Made by a program: the position numbers and the translations under genes | Origin: Siphonodentalium dalli | Taxonomy: Eukaryota > Mollusca > Scaphopoda > Gadilida > Siphonodentaliidae | Assembly (NCBI GenBank): GCA_032622095.1 | Contig: CP136068.1 | Span: 47,176,443 to 47,240,442, forward strand | Direction: 5' to 3' | DNA length: 64,000 bases | Notes under the pieces: generated by a model | The model's input: only the letters and a program-made list of their open reading frames with translations | The model's database searches: none | What the model was told of the DNA's origin: nothing | Part shown: in pieces, positions 1 through 10,096 of the stretch | Numbering within the stretch: the stretch's first letter is position 1 | How the letters are laid out: every line of letters begins with the position of its first letter

Positions 1-616
1 ACTAGCAGGGTTACCCGGCGTTGCCCAGGTTAATGTATGCTGTGGATATTTGTTGGGAATAGAGAATGCTCTTACTTAAAGTGTTATACGTTTTCTCATA
101 AATTGTATATTCAAATAGTTTAACAAAACATGATTATTACAGTCATGGAATATAAGTAGTGGCTCACCTTGTCAATTGTCATTCTGTTTATCGCGATTAA
201 TCCGTTCCATCAATAATGAAGTATTTATTTATTTACAACTGTGTATACATTAGACGTTATAATATGATACATGAACATCATAAATACATTAGTTCGATAA
301 AAGATGATAATTGGGTTTTACATATTGAGATATATCAATCAATCTAGTTGGTTGGACTAAGATCTCGAGGACACCTGGCAATCATATGTCCATGAAGATA
401 CAGATGTTTCAAAGAAATTTCCAGGTTCTCCTCTGTTCATGGTGCTATATATTGGCTAAATATTCTCAGTTTAAACGAAATGTTGCTGCGCAAACATATC
501 AGCTACATGTGCCAGGCACAGAGCGATATTTTAAGTTGTTTATGTCAGTCGATGAGTCTGTTCTAAAATCCTTGTCAGATGTCAGTATTGGTAGGATCCT
601 TAAACGTTTTGTGCTA

Positions 617-2183
617 CTAAGGGTGGATACATACATGCATGTAATTTCTGTATGTAAAATCCATGTATTTTACATGGTCACACCAATCATTGATAGCATT
701 AGTCGCCTGCGCGCGATCGGACAATTTTAACAGGCGAGACAAGTGAGAAGTTATAAGCCATTATCAAACTGACTGCTATCAAGAAATTTCAGGCCAGTCA
801 TAAATTCTTTCATGGATGCCGAAATGAATAAATCCTGTCTGATATATGTTGCTGTTTTTCACGAGTTTTAATTCATTTCGAAAAGTGGATTTGAGTCCAG
901 TGTTGAGTCCGTCGATTTTATACTTGATTTGTTTTTCGTCATTTCAGGGTCATCCAAAATAAAAATAAAATGTGCAAAATTTGAAGCTCTTTTAGGGCAA
1001 TTGTGATACACAAGTGTTTAGTGTCACATTAACAATCCGATATGGTGCTCTCATTCCTTGAATAACTGGCATTGGAAAATTAAGACAGACAATACCGGTT
1101 CGTTGAGATTCCTGGGATAGTTTCAGAACGAGCTCGTGTGATAATATTCAATTGGGATTTCCATGAAAATATCAATTACAGCGACAAAAAATTAATGCAG
1201 GTACAGCGTCGAAAGTAAAAAGAGTGACACCCCCCCCCCCCCATTTTTCACCCACAATTTACATAAGTTGAATTAACAGTATATGTTTCTCAAACCAAAG
1301 GTTGAACAAGTTATTAACTGTCACAATTTTAGCATGTACACGCTTGAATTATAACATTTTGGACCATAATCCATGATTGGACGAGAGGGCAGGGGGATGG
1401 TTCTCGAAAGCTTCGAATAACTAAGGGATTTAGTTGAATGTATTAGTCGGGATTATCTGGGCATGAATGTACAATATGTTTAACTTAAATATTCCACAGT
1501 TGTACATTTTGCGTATACATATATAACATAAGAGAGGAAAGGTGACGTTGTTGGGAACTCGTAGAGCAAGACAACCCTTTTCCCCGAATGAAGACACACA
1601 GCAACACTACCTTCTGTACTCTCAAATTTAAAGCTGTAATACTGTGTTCATAATTTCATGAATAGCATTAACTGCTGAATATTAAATTAATCACTCGTAG
1701 CAAACAGAGACGACAGAAATGACTGTCAACTATGATATTTATAAGTCAGGAGTGGCTTCGTGTCTTCATGGGTGGGGATCAGGACTCAGGGTGCTGCATG
1801 CCCCCACTCAACCCGTCGAGGAAATATGCAATAATCAGTCCGGTAGCTTCCGGGATAATATAGCACCCCATGCTGGTGATCATATCCCCTGCGTTGTCGA
1901 AATCATGGGGCCACCACTGGTAGAAAAATCAAGAGAAGACTGACAATGATTTAAACAGAAAGTTCAACAGTTGGGTTATCACGCGAACAATTATTTTAAG
2001 CGGCCTGACGACTTCGTTCAGTCAACGGGTCTCTGCAAGTTCAGAACTTGGCTCACTGTGGTCAAACATAGCCGCAATGATTGGGTTGTCAGCGGACACA
2101 TATTACATGCTCTGTATGATCCATGTAAAACGACAAATACACGATAATTACAGAGATTACATGCATGTGTGTATCCACCCTAA
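617..2183. mobile_element. DNA element nested in the left Helitron
   Basis: The left Helitron is interrupted by about 1.57 kb bounded by inverted ends: TAAGGGTGGATACATACATG near 618 and, inverted, the same sequence with small changes ending near 2183. The plus-strand Helitron copy (52440-52500 region) lacks the insert and continues directly between the matching flanks, so it is an empty-site control. The duplication looks like 2-3 bp including TA, but exact edges are uncertain. Short ORFs inside (for example 1719-1943) look random. No transposase is recognisable. Confidence 0.55.
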
Positions 2184-2599
2184 CTGGATTTTCTTGTATA
2201 TCAGAAGAAATTATATTTGACTGCACACTGTGACCACTATTTTTGAACAGGCCTTCCATATCTCTTGACAAATTGTACCTTTTTGTGGAAACTGTATTGA
2301 ACGGAACAGACTAAATTTTGTTATTATATATATGCAATCCTCTGACGGTTCGAGGTCTCTCAGTTTGCACGAATATATGTATCCCTTCAATAGAATGATA
2401 AATATACGTTTAATGCTTCTTCTAGTTATCTATTTTTGCTAGCTCATTGCGTGAATGCCTTTATTGCCATCCCCATATAAATATGACTGTTAAGAAGATA
2501 TAATTGTTCAAGTGACTTAATAATGTAGGTCACCATATGTCGGGATTGTGAAATGTGAACGCCCAACTACTTAAAATGATATGGAGATGGCCTGGTGAC

Positions 2600-4340
2600 T
2601 GTATATAACTTATATGTGGATATCGGCGAATAGCAATCTTATCAATGATAGTGCATATCCGCTCGCCATCCGTGACGCAAATGACACCAAATGTGATTTA
2701 CTTCATGATATATCATTAGAGAAAAACGTGTATGAATTTGGTGGAATTTGGTTTATGAAATCAATTGTTGACGCAACGCTGACTCGAACAACGCCATATT
2801 TCGAAGGTGATTAATTATGTATTCGTTTGGTGGAAATCAGCGACAAAACTATTTCACCATATTTTTTTAATTTTGCCGACCTCCCCCCTTTCTTCCCCTG
2901 ACACCAACAGCGTCATTTTAGAAAATTTTAACCCGCATCATTATCTTCCTTGTAAAAAGTTACCCCCCTTATAACGCCTTGGTGTCATCTCGATTGTACC
3001 GCGTGAAGTTATATATAGAACGCACACAGACCGACAAAAAGACAGACAGACAGCACGATTTGATTTCTTGTGTCATTTGAGAAGAACGTGTCTGAATTTG
3101 ATGGTAATTGGTACTAAAAATATTTTGTATCAGTTTTGGTGACCCTCCCGTCCCTATTTCGGACTCAAGCTGCACACACTAACACTCATTAGAAATTAGA
3201 GATGCATATATATGAAATTGGAGAAAATTGGCGAGTATACAAATTCATATCAAATTTAAGGTCCCCATATCTCTCACCCATAGGGCACCAATTTGGTGTA
3301 TCTAAACCACACGATAAGATTCCTCGTATCACGGAGAAGAATATGTATCAATCTGGTGGAAATCGGCACCAAACATATAGATATAATTTTTTGTGTCTCT
3401 CTCATCTCTATACACCACTGACTCGAATGGCCCCACTTGTCACATCCTTAAACCACACGATTGCACTCCTGATATCATGGAGATGATTGTTTATAAGTTT
3501 GGTGATAATCGGCCACTAAACAAATTGTTTTTATCAAATTTGGTGCCAATCCCTCCCCTCTACATCTCTCACTCAAACAGCACCACAATGGCGTCTTTAA
3601 ATCACGATTAGATTCCTCGTATCATGGATAAGAACGTGTATCAATTTGGTGGAAATTGGCGCTAAAAAAATTGTTCATCTATGTTGGTGCCCCTGTCCCT
3701 TTCAATGCAAACCTGACTCGAATGAGGCCACATTTGACAGATAAAAGCCACACCATTAGACTCCTCATACCATGTGGTGGCAATCGGCGACTTATTATCA
3801 AATTTAGTGCCCACCCCCTCCCAAACTCTCATCCAAAAACAACAATTTGGCTTTGTTAAATCGCACAATTAGATTCATTGTATCATAAAGAAGAATATAT
3901 ATCAATTTGGTGGAAATCGGCGCCAAAATTAGTTTGATTAATTTTGGTGCCCCTCTCCCCTTCTGTTCATCCCTGACTCAAACGACGCCACTTTTGACAC
4001 ATTTAAACCACACCGTTGGATTCTTAATATCATGAGGATGATTATATGTATGTTTCGTAGCCAATCGGCGACAGAAAAAAAATCCGCCCCGCCCCTTCCG
4101 GGCACACCAGACGCGAACGGCGCGACTTTTGCCATATTTAAACCACGCCATTAGATTCCTCATATTATGGGGATGATTATATATAAGTTTGGTGGCAATC
4201 GGCGACAAATTTGTTTTCTGCCCCTCCCCCTTTTCTGCCCCTGACAACAACGGCGTCACTTTAGAAAATTCTAACCCCGACCATTATCTTTCTCGTAAAA
4301 AGCTACTCCTAGTAAACCCCTTTGGCATCATCTAGATGGT
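2600..4340 (-). repeat. Dimeric tandem array inside the left Helitron
   Basis: Diverged units of about 145 bp alternate in two related forms, so the higher-order period is roughly 290 bp. Recurring phrases are TTTGGTGGAAATCGGCG, GATTCCTCGTATCATGG and CTGACTCGAATGGCC-like strings (for example near 3424, 3719 and 3979). The same array, inverted, fills the core of the other Helitron. Confidence 0.7.
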
Positions 4341-4421
4341 CCCCTGTGAATTTCTATAGAACACAGACAGACAGACAGACAGACAGACAGACCGACAGAC
4401 ATTCGCAAATATAGATATAGA

Positions 4422-5226
4422 TTAAATGACATTTCATAACTGAGTACTTAAAGTTCACTTTCTGTCTGAGTAATCTGAACCTACTCAGGATCCCAATTCA
4501 ACTGGTAAGTATTGTGATATCTGCTCCAGAACCGTAACATGGCAGTTATTGTATATACTCGATATCTATTTACATGTATAGGCCTTTTTTTATAAGATGG
4601 TTTGCGGATTTTTTTCCCAGAATAGTGGGTCGGTCGGACGGAAAAAAAAACATGGTTGGGAAAATAAATAAATACACAAACAGTCTGAAAACATGTTTTT
4701 TTTCCAACACTGTTTTATTTATACTAAGGAATTATAGATAATTCTAATATATTGCTATGTGATAGGACATATATTGGCTTGGAATCCTTGAATAAAGAGA
4801 AGTCACAGATGTCAGACATATGCACCATATTTTAAACTGCAGGTCGTGTGGTAGAGATGGTCCGTGTGTGGGTATTGAACTATCTGTATTGATAGTATTA
4901 TTAATATTGAATTGAGACAATATTATTAAAATGTTGATTATTTTTTATTAGTTCATTTAAATCTTCCTCTTCTTGGCACCGACTTTCACGGCGTTTCGGG
5001 GATATTGCCATTTGAATATAGCAGCCTGCACACGGCCTGAACATCAACTGACACGTACAGTCCAATCCGGAATATGTGTGATGTGTCGCCAGTTTGTAGT
5101 CATCAGACTATCTAAGCGCCACATCCTCATCCTAATGTTGAAGGCATATATCTGCCATAGTTCCATTATTGGACAACGTTCTTAACGATCGCATAGTTTC
5201 ACCTTTTCTGTTGAATACGACACAAA
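4422..5226. other. Non-coding flank left of the Polinton; half of an older repeat
   Basis: There is no gene. Position 4583-4612 carries AGGCCTTTTTTTATAAGATG followed by GTTTGCGGAT. The same string occurs inverted at 14292-14322 on the far side of the palindrome. The two halves may be the ends of one older element into which the Polinton inserted. The ORF at 4973-5185 shows no recognisable features. Confidence 0.5.
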
Positions 5227-5232
5227 TATATT
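5227..5232. other. Left target-site duplication TATATT
   Basis: TATATT here directly precedes the AGAAGAAT terminus. An identical TATATT at 14009-14014 directly follows the inverted ATTCTTCT terminus. A 6-bp duplication is the length known for Polinton/Maverick integrases. Confidence 0.85.
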
Positions 5233-5277
5233 AGAAGAATAGCCGTCTCGTTACCGTCACATCTAAAAATAGAATCT

Positions 5278-5517
5278 TTGGGGTCTAAAATTGGTTGTAC
5301 TAAAATATTCCCAAAACTTCCAAAATATCAAAACCCAAAAAAAAATTTCAAAACTTCAAAAATTTATTTTTTCAAAAAATTATTTTTTCCAAAAATTATT
5401 TTTTCCAAAAATTATTTTTTCCAAAAAATTTATAAATTTCCAAACTTCCAAATTATCAAAACCCCAAAATTTCCAAACTTCCAAATTATCAAAACCCCCA
5501 AAATTGTTTAAATAAAA
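5278..5517. repeat. AT-rich short tandem repeats, left arm
   Basis: Just inside the terminus are iterations of a 16-bp ATTATTTTTTCCAAAA unit, then a 33-bp unit (AAATTTCCAAACTTCCAAAT and on) present about twice. The ORFs across it are low-complexity Lys/Phe/Ile runs and not credible proteins. The right arm has one fewer 16-bp unit. Confidence 0.8.
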
Positions 5518-5562
5518 AATTTATAACGAGTTTTCGGTTTCTGATAAACTCGAAATTAAAAA

Positions 5563-6084
5563 ATGTCGAATGTTAAATTATTTGCGCGTAATATCTTTCG
5601 TAATATTTTTTGTTCAAATATTTTTCATGAATTTATTAATCGATGTTTAGAAAATAGCTTTATTGGACATTGTGACCATCGATATGAATGCATACATTCC
5701 AGTGTTTTATCGGACGCAGTTCATATAATTGTCATACCTGAAAATAGACACTATTACTTTTACATAAATAATAAAGAGCGTTTATTCTTTACACTCTCTC
5801 TATCCCATATGACAGGTGTGTATTATCGTGAATTATTGGAAGTATTGAGACTAACGGTCGAAAATTGTAATGTGAAATTAGAACCCTCCAGAATGAATTG
5901 TTCGCTGTACACGCAATCACACGCGACATTGGTCGTGTGTCACACCTTTGCTTTACCAAATGAATTATATTATTTCCCCGCTCACAGTTATATGGTATTC
6001 AGAAAACATATCGATTTAATGTCTGAACAAAACGGGTTAGTATCAATTAAGGTTGATAAACTGTGTCATTCACACGATAATTAG
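5563..6084 (+). CDS. Orphan 173-residue ORF, left arm of the Polinton
   Basis: This intact ORF lies near the element terminus and reads toward the hinge. I do not recognise the product. It is rich in Ile, Phe, Tyr, His and Asn, contains nine cysteines, and shows no signal peptide, clear membrane span or nucleotide-binding motif. The start codon follows an A-rich stretch (ATTAAAAAATG), a good eukaryotic context. The mirror copy at 13173-13694 translates identically, so either the duplication is very recent or the protein is under constraint. It is convergent with the ATPase gene of the same arm, which ends about 1.4 kb away. Base composition is more AT-rich than the ATPase gene. It may be a lineage-specific accessory gene or the 5' part of a truncated gene. 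Confidence 0.5.
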   Translation: MSNVKLFARNIFRNIFCSNIFHEFINRCLENSFIGHCDHRYECIHSSVLSDAVHIIVIPENRHYYFYINNKERLFFTLSLSHMTGVYYRELLEVLRLTVENCNVKLEPSRMNCSLYTQSHATLVVCHTFALPNELYYFPAHSYMVFRKHIDLMSEQNGLVSIKVDKLCHSHDN

Positions 6085-6304
6085 TTAGCCAAAACATGCA
6101 TACATATTACGTCAGGTCGTGAGACACTCAATTATAGAAATTGCTTTGATGACATTGTTATAACAACATTACGTAATAACCCCTTATCACTCCAGTCACA
6201 CTTACGATCATATACCGAAACTACAGGTAGCACCGATGATGTAACATTATATCACTGCTATTGTACCAATGATAGGTTCAGACATGTTCCATGTTTAGAA
6301 AAGA

Positions 6305-6361
6305 AAAGTTACCTATAATTCTGCTGTGGTTAAGCAGTCCATTAGTTAGGGCATACCTGTA
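6305..6361 (+). repeat. Half copy of the CAGTAATGCCC MITE inside the left arm
   Basis: The string AATTCTGCTGTGGTTAAGCA and its surroundings match the right half of the TA-flanked MITE family found at 22220, 31007, 35936 and 37722, with several substitutions. The mirror copy is at 12896-12952. Confidence 0.7.
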
Positions 6362-6380
6362 TGTAGGCCTACCAGTGGAT

Positions 6381-6558
6381 GAATAGTCTGCCGGAGAAGT
6401 ACTGTGTAGACAGGTCTTGTCGGTAAGAGAGTCAGACGAGTAGTGAAGGCTCGGCTATTAAAACATAGTAACGCGATAGCGAACATCAAACGAGTCTGCG
6501 CACGCATATCTGTCAAAGGATACAAGGGCAGTCATTGGTCAATTTATCCCCGGTGTCA
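6381..6558. repeat. Intra-arm direct repeat, distal copy (left arm)
   Basis: About 180 bp beginning AATAGTCTGCCGGAGAAG and containing ATTGGTCAAT (a CCAAT-box palindrome) recurs in the same orientation at 9265-9455, upstream of the ATPase gene. The copies differ by scattered substitutions and a short insertion. It may be a duplicated promoter module (inference). Confidence 0.75.
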
Positions 6559-7448
6559 GCTCAGTACCCAATCGGGACGAAGCCGAAGGTCAACTCATTT
6601 TTTTTTTGCTCATTATAGTACGTCACTTGGACATTTTATCAGTTTATCACGTCATCACTAAATGTGGCAATCGGGTATCCACCGATGCCTGCAATTTATT
6701 ATTTATAATAATTGGACTCATTGATCTCACGTAAATAATACTCTTAGTTGTTCCAATAAAATAGTTATCAAATTCGATCACCAATAGATTTGACTGTGGA
6801 ATATAATGACCTTTAACTTATTTATCGATCTATGTTAGAACATGGTCTTAACAAAAAACTTGACCATAACAAAAATTACCTTACATTTATGCATGAATCT
6901 AATTAGACCATGCGTAAATATTGTCAGCTTATCGTCTGATGAGCAAATCCGATGTTTATCAAAAATAGTACAACTTCCAGTTGGTAATTACTCTTACGAA
7001 TGAAGAGCGTTGAACATATACGAAATTACTACACGAATGAACTGAAATTTATATTTCACATCTTACCAACAACAGATACAGACATAGTCATAGTGTTATA
7101 CTATCTTACATGTACACACGCTATGACATCATTCGAAGGGGCACTACACTCAAGGAGTTAAAGTGACACGAAACAAGGGACGTGATGCAATATTGGTGTT
7201 TGAATATTAAAAGGAACACAAGACACTCTAAAGGGACACTCATTATGAATGAATGTTAACAATACAAGCGCAGTGGTTGAAAGTTAAAATGACAGATCAA
7301 TATTTAAGGGTCAAATTTTCGGGGCACTTAATGCACCTTTTATCATTACGTATCGTTTCTCACTCTACAATTCCCAATAATCCACACACTCTCTCCCTCC
7401 CCCAGCTTATAGATATATAACGAAAACGAGAATATCATGTTGATGAAG

Positions 7449-7454
7449 TTTATT
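7449..7454 (-). terminator. PolyA signal of the left ATPase gene
   Basis: AATAAA on the minus strand starts 6 nt after the stop codon of the left ATPase ORF. The mirror is at 11803-11808. Confidence 0.6.
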
Positions 7455-7459
7455 GAAAT

Positions 7460-9160
7460 TTAATCGTCCGAATTGTCATCACTTTCGCCAGAAGTGTCAT
7501 ATGTTACGTCCATGAATTTTTCTAGCATCGGTTTGTACTTTAATATTGACATTTTCACTGCATCATATTCTCCATAACCATTATTCAAATATTTGTCGAC
7601 TTTATCCATGACTCTGTTGTGCAGAGTCCCATTGCGCAGCTGCAGATACGATACTATTGTCCAAGCATAATCAGTCATAAAGTGTATCATATCTTTACTT
7701 TTAAGATCCTTGTCAGCTTGTTCTTTTGCTTCTGCGTCTTTAGGGCCATTTTCCTTATACGTGTCCACTTTATCACTCCATTCCTCACGTGTTTTATCTC
7801 TACTTTCATCACGCAAACTTTTGAAGTATTCATCTTCATTCAATTTAATTTCCTTATTCTGACTATCATCCGGGTCCTCAGTTAATTTTCGTTTTAACTT
7901 ATTTTCTTGACACCAGTTTTTTACGTGTCTCTGAACATCATAATGATCTGCGAACAAAAGCCCGCATTCATTACAAGGGTACGACATGTCTTCTTGAATG
8001 TCTCTGTTTTGATGGTTCTTCTTATTAATTTCATCGAGCTCACCAGGTGGCCGTATGTCGTTAGTATAGTCATTATGTTGACCCTGGGGCACAATATAAT
8101 TATATGTTATGCCCTTCTGTTGACCGGGGAGTTCTCTGTCATCGTATTTCATCGCATTATGTTGACCCTGGGTCTCAGTGTCTTTTGTATGTTTTATCAT
8201 CCCATTCTGTTCATCTGGGTGTTCTCTGTCTTTTTGGAGATTATATTTCATGCCATTCCATTCACCCCTATGTTGGTTCGTGTCCTCTTTTAGTACATTC
8301 TGTCGCAGACGTAATGTGTCCGGTGTTGCGGCTTTTAAATCCACCAGTAGGTAACCGTACGGTTCACTCGTCGCTTCCGAAAACTCTCGAACCATACGCT
8401 GAGGACATTCAGGATACATCTGTCTTGATAATGTTGAAATTAATCCCTTGTCGATTGGGTTATTGAACAATACCAAATATTGACAATTTCGTCGTTGCGT
8501 TGGATCTTTGTTGTAGTAGAAATTCTGGTTCAAACTTATCAAAGATAAGTTCAAATGGTGACTTCCTTCGGAATGCAAATCATTAACTCTCTGGTCTTTT
8601 GATGAAGTTTGCATCAAGTCATCGAGTATAACTAGATTTTTATACCGGGGGTTGATAAGCGAATCCAAGTTTGCTGGTATTCCTCGTATAAAGTTGACCT
8701 GAGGGGTGACGGTATACTTTAATTCGTCATATAGGGGCTGCCAATATTTATAAAACCATATTATTCTGTCAGGTGCGGGTGATATTTTTGAGGCAGACTT
8801 TTGTAGTAAGGTTTTCACGAAGTATGTCTTACCACAAGATGTCGGTCCACTTACACATGCCGTGAATGGATGCTTGAAAATAAAATCTTCATGGACATTG
8901 GCCATTGGATCATCTAAGCAGGATGTTATGTCGCTTTGTTGCTGTGTCCCCTGCTGGTGTTGTAGTATCTGGTGTGGCTGTAATGGCTGTTGTTGTGGCT
9001 GATGATACTGCTGCCTGTTGCTGCTACGGTCTGTTGCTGTTGCTTGGTGCTGCTGCTGGGGGTGTCGGTTAACAAACTCAGTGTGCTTAGATTGTACATG
9101 TCTTATCAAATCATGGTTCCGCACATACCCCCTAGAGCAAATTGAACACTGGTGCTTCAT
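7460..9160 (-). CDS. A32-like DNA-packaging ATPase with zinc fingers (left arm copy)
   Basis: This 566-residue protein is the predicted motor that would pump element/virus DNA into a capsid, an FtsK-HerA superfamily P-loop ATPase. Order of parts: an N-terminal C2H2 finger (C5, C8, H21, H26); a Gln/His-rich linker (about 34-75); Walker A GPTSCGKT (105-112); Walker B VILDD (177-181); a downstream polar strand LISLNQN (207-213) in the expected sensor position; a charged region with repeated GQ(H/Q)N-like phrases (about 300-370); a second finger with C2HC spacing (C396, C399, H412, C417); an acidic Lys/Asp-rich C-terminus. Linker and fused fingers make it longer than a minimal packaging ATPase. 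The ATG overlaps a TATAAA string, so the start could be elsewhere, but it places the first finger right at the N-terminus. It differs from the right-arm copy at only four residues (82, 334, 367, 473). Both copies are unbroken. Confidence 0.85.
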   Translation of the reverse strand: MKHQCSICSRGYVRNHDLIRHVQSKHTEFVNRHPQQQHQATATDRSSNRQQYHQPQQQPLQPHQILQHQQGTQQQSDITSCLDDPMANVHEDFIFKHPFTACVSGPTSCGKTYFVKTLLQKSASKISPAPDRIIWFYKYWQPLYDELKYTVTPQVNFIRGIPANLDSLINPRYKNLVILDDLMQTSSKDQRVNDLHSEGSHHLNLSLISLNQNFYYNKDPTQRRNCQYLVLFNNPIDKGLISTLSRQMYPECPQRMVREFSEATSEPYGYLLVDLKAATPDTLRLRQNVLKEDTNQHRGEWNGMKYNLQKDREHPDEQNGMIKHTKDTETQGQHNAMKYDDRELPGQQKGITYNYIVPQGQHNDYTNDIRPPGELDEINKKNHQNRDIQEDMSYPCNECGLLFADHYDVQRHVKNWCQENKLKRKLTEDPDDSQNKEIKLNEDEYFKSLRDESRDKTREEWSDKVDTYKENGPKDAEAKEQADKDLKSKDMIHFMTDYAWTIVSYLQLRNGTLHNRVMDKVDKYLNNGYGEYDAVKMSILKYKPMLEKFMDVTYDTSGESDDNSDD

Positions 9161-9264
9161 TTATACTTGACTAAAATGTCTCGGTATATGGATTTCCTTT
9201 ATACAAATGTTCCTTATAACCTAAAAATATGTCATGTCCGTATGTTTGATAACTTTATGTAGAT

Positions 9265-9455
9265 GAAATAGTCTGCCGGAGAAGCACTGTGTATACGGGG
9301 AATCAACAGGTCTTGTCGGTAAGAGAGTCAGACGAGAAGTGAAGTATCGACTATTAAAACATAGTAATGCGATAGCGAACATCAAACGAGTCTGGACACG
9401 CATATCTGTCAAAAGATACAAATAGCCGTCATTGGTCAATCTATCCTCGGTATCA
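9265..9455 (-). promoter_or_regulatory. Probable promoter module of the left ATPase gene (direct-repeat copy)
   Basis: This is the proximal copy of the intra-arm repeat, ending about 105 bp upstream of the ATPase ATG. It contains the CCAAT-box palindrome ATTGGTCAAT (9431-9440). A CRE-like TGACGTAA lies further out at about 9508-9515. The promoter role is inferred from position. Confidence 0.45.
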
Positions 9456-9520
9456 CTTTTCGTTTTACAAAATCAATTTCACCGAGAGGTTCCCTCGTCA
9501 TTTGTAGTGACGTAATTGTG

Positions 9521-9527
9521 GCACCGC

Positions 9528-9558
<31 letters not shown>

Positions 9559-9737
9559 ATTGCGGTATTTGCCGGCGGCGGCGGCATTGCGGTATTTGCC
9601 GCCGGCGGCGGCGGCATTGCGGTATTTTACTGCGGCGGCTGCATGCGGACCCCGCAGTAAAATACCGCAATGCCGCCGCCGCCGGCGGCAAATACCGCAA
9701 TGCCGCCGCCGCCACCGCCGCCGCCGGCGGCGGTGCC
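9521..9737. repeat. GC-rich palindromic hinge of the element
   Basis: The centre consists of GGC/GCC trinucleotide runs interleaved with ATTGCGGTATTT units: three on the left and two on the right. The arms close on TGCGG (ending 9635) and CCGCA (starting 9652) around a 16-nt spacer. A single strand would fold into a very stable hairpin. The Ala/Arg-rich ORFs across it on both strands are low-complexity by-products and are not called. Confidence 0.85.
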
Positions 9738-9802
9738 ACAATTACGTCACTACAAATGACGAGGGAACCTCTCGGTGAAATTGATTTTGTAAAACGAAAA
9801 GT

Positions 9803-9993
9803 GATACCGAGGATAGATTGACCAATGACGGCTATTTGTATCTTTTGACAGATATGCGTGTCCAGACTCGTTTGATGTTCGCTATCGCATTACTATGTTT
9901 TAATAGTCGATACTTCACTTCTCGTCTGACTCTCTTACCGACAAGACCTGTTGATTCCCCGTATACACAGTGCTTCTCCGGCAGACTATTTCA
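9803..9993 (+). promoter_or_regulatory. Probable promoter module of the right ATPase gene
   Basis: This is the mirror of 9265-9455, with the same CCAAT-box palindrome, about 105 bp upstream of the right-arm ATPase start. Confidence 0.45.
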
Positions 9994-10096
9994 TCTACAT
10001 AAAGTTATCAAACATACGGACATGACATATTTTTAGGTTATAAGGAACATTTGTATAAAGGAAATCCATATACCGAGACATTTTAGTCAAGTATAA

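Larger units (their letters stand above)
2..4421 (-). mobile_element. Non-autonomous Helitron, minus strand, with internal tandem array
   Basis: Read on the minus strand the element begins TCTATATCTATATTTGCG at 4421, preceded by A. It ends near position 2 with a GC-rich hairpin (CCTGGGCAACGCCGGGT) followed about 10 nt later by CTAG and a flanking T. TC start, 3' hairpin, CTRR end and insertion between A and T without target duplication are the known Helitron signature. A second copy with the same two ends lies at 50782-53078 on the plus strand. No Rep/helicase ORF is visible, so it is non-autonomous. Core tandem repeats resemble the HINE/pearl-type elements known from bivalves; that family assignment is inference. 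A (CAGA)n tract lies just inside the 5' end (4368-4400). Confidence 0.8.
6085..7448. other. Non-coding spacer of the left arm
   Basis: There is no credible ORF. The spacer holds a fragment of a host MITE (6305-6361) and one copy of the CCAAT-containing direct repeat (6381-6558). The rest is AT-rich without visible structure. The same spacer appears inverted at 11809-13172. Confidence 0.6.

Noticed and set aside
386..730. 114-codon ORF in the left Helitron
   Set aside because: It runs across the junction with the nested element, the homologous region of the other Helitron is not open, and there is no Rep/helicase motif.
6443..6661. 72-residue ORF and its mirror at 12596-12814, similar to 9221-9439 and 9818-10036
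   Set aside because: They fall inside the duplicated CCAAT module, and the copies diverge in their C-terminal part as non-coding DNA does.
7619..8466. Plus-strand ORFs (and their mirror at 10791-11638) opposite the ATPase gene
   Set aside because: They lie antisense to a conserved ATPase frame and have no recognisable features, so they are shadows.
9436..9821. Ala/Arg-rich ORFs across the GC-rich hinge on both strands
   Set aside because: They are translations of GGC/GCC trinucleotide runs in several frames at once and mirror each other because the DNA is palindromic. No start context or domain supports them.
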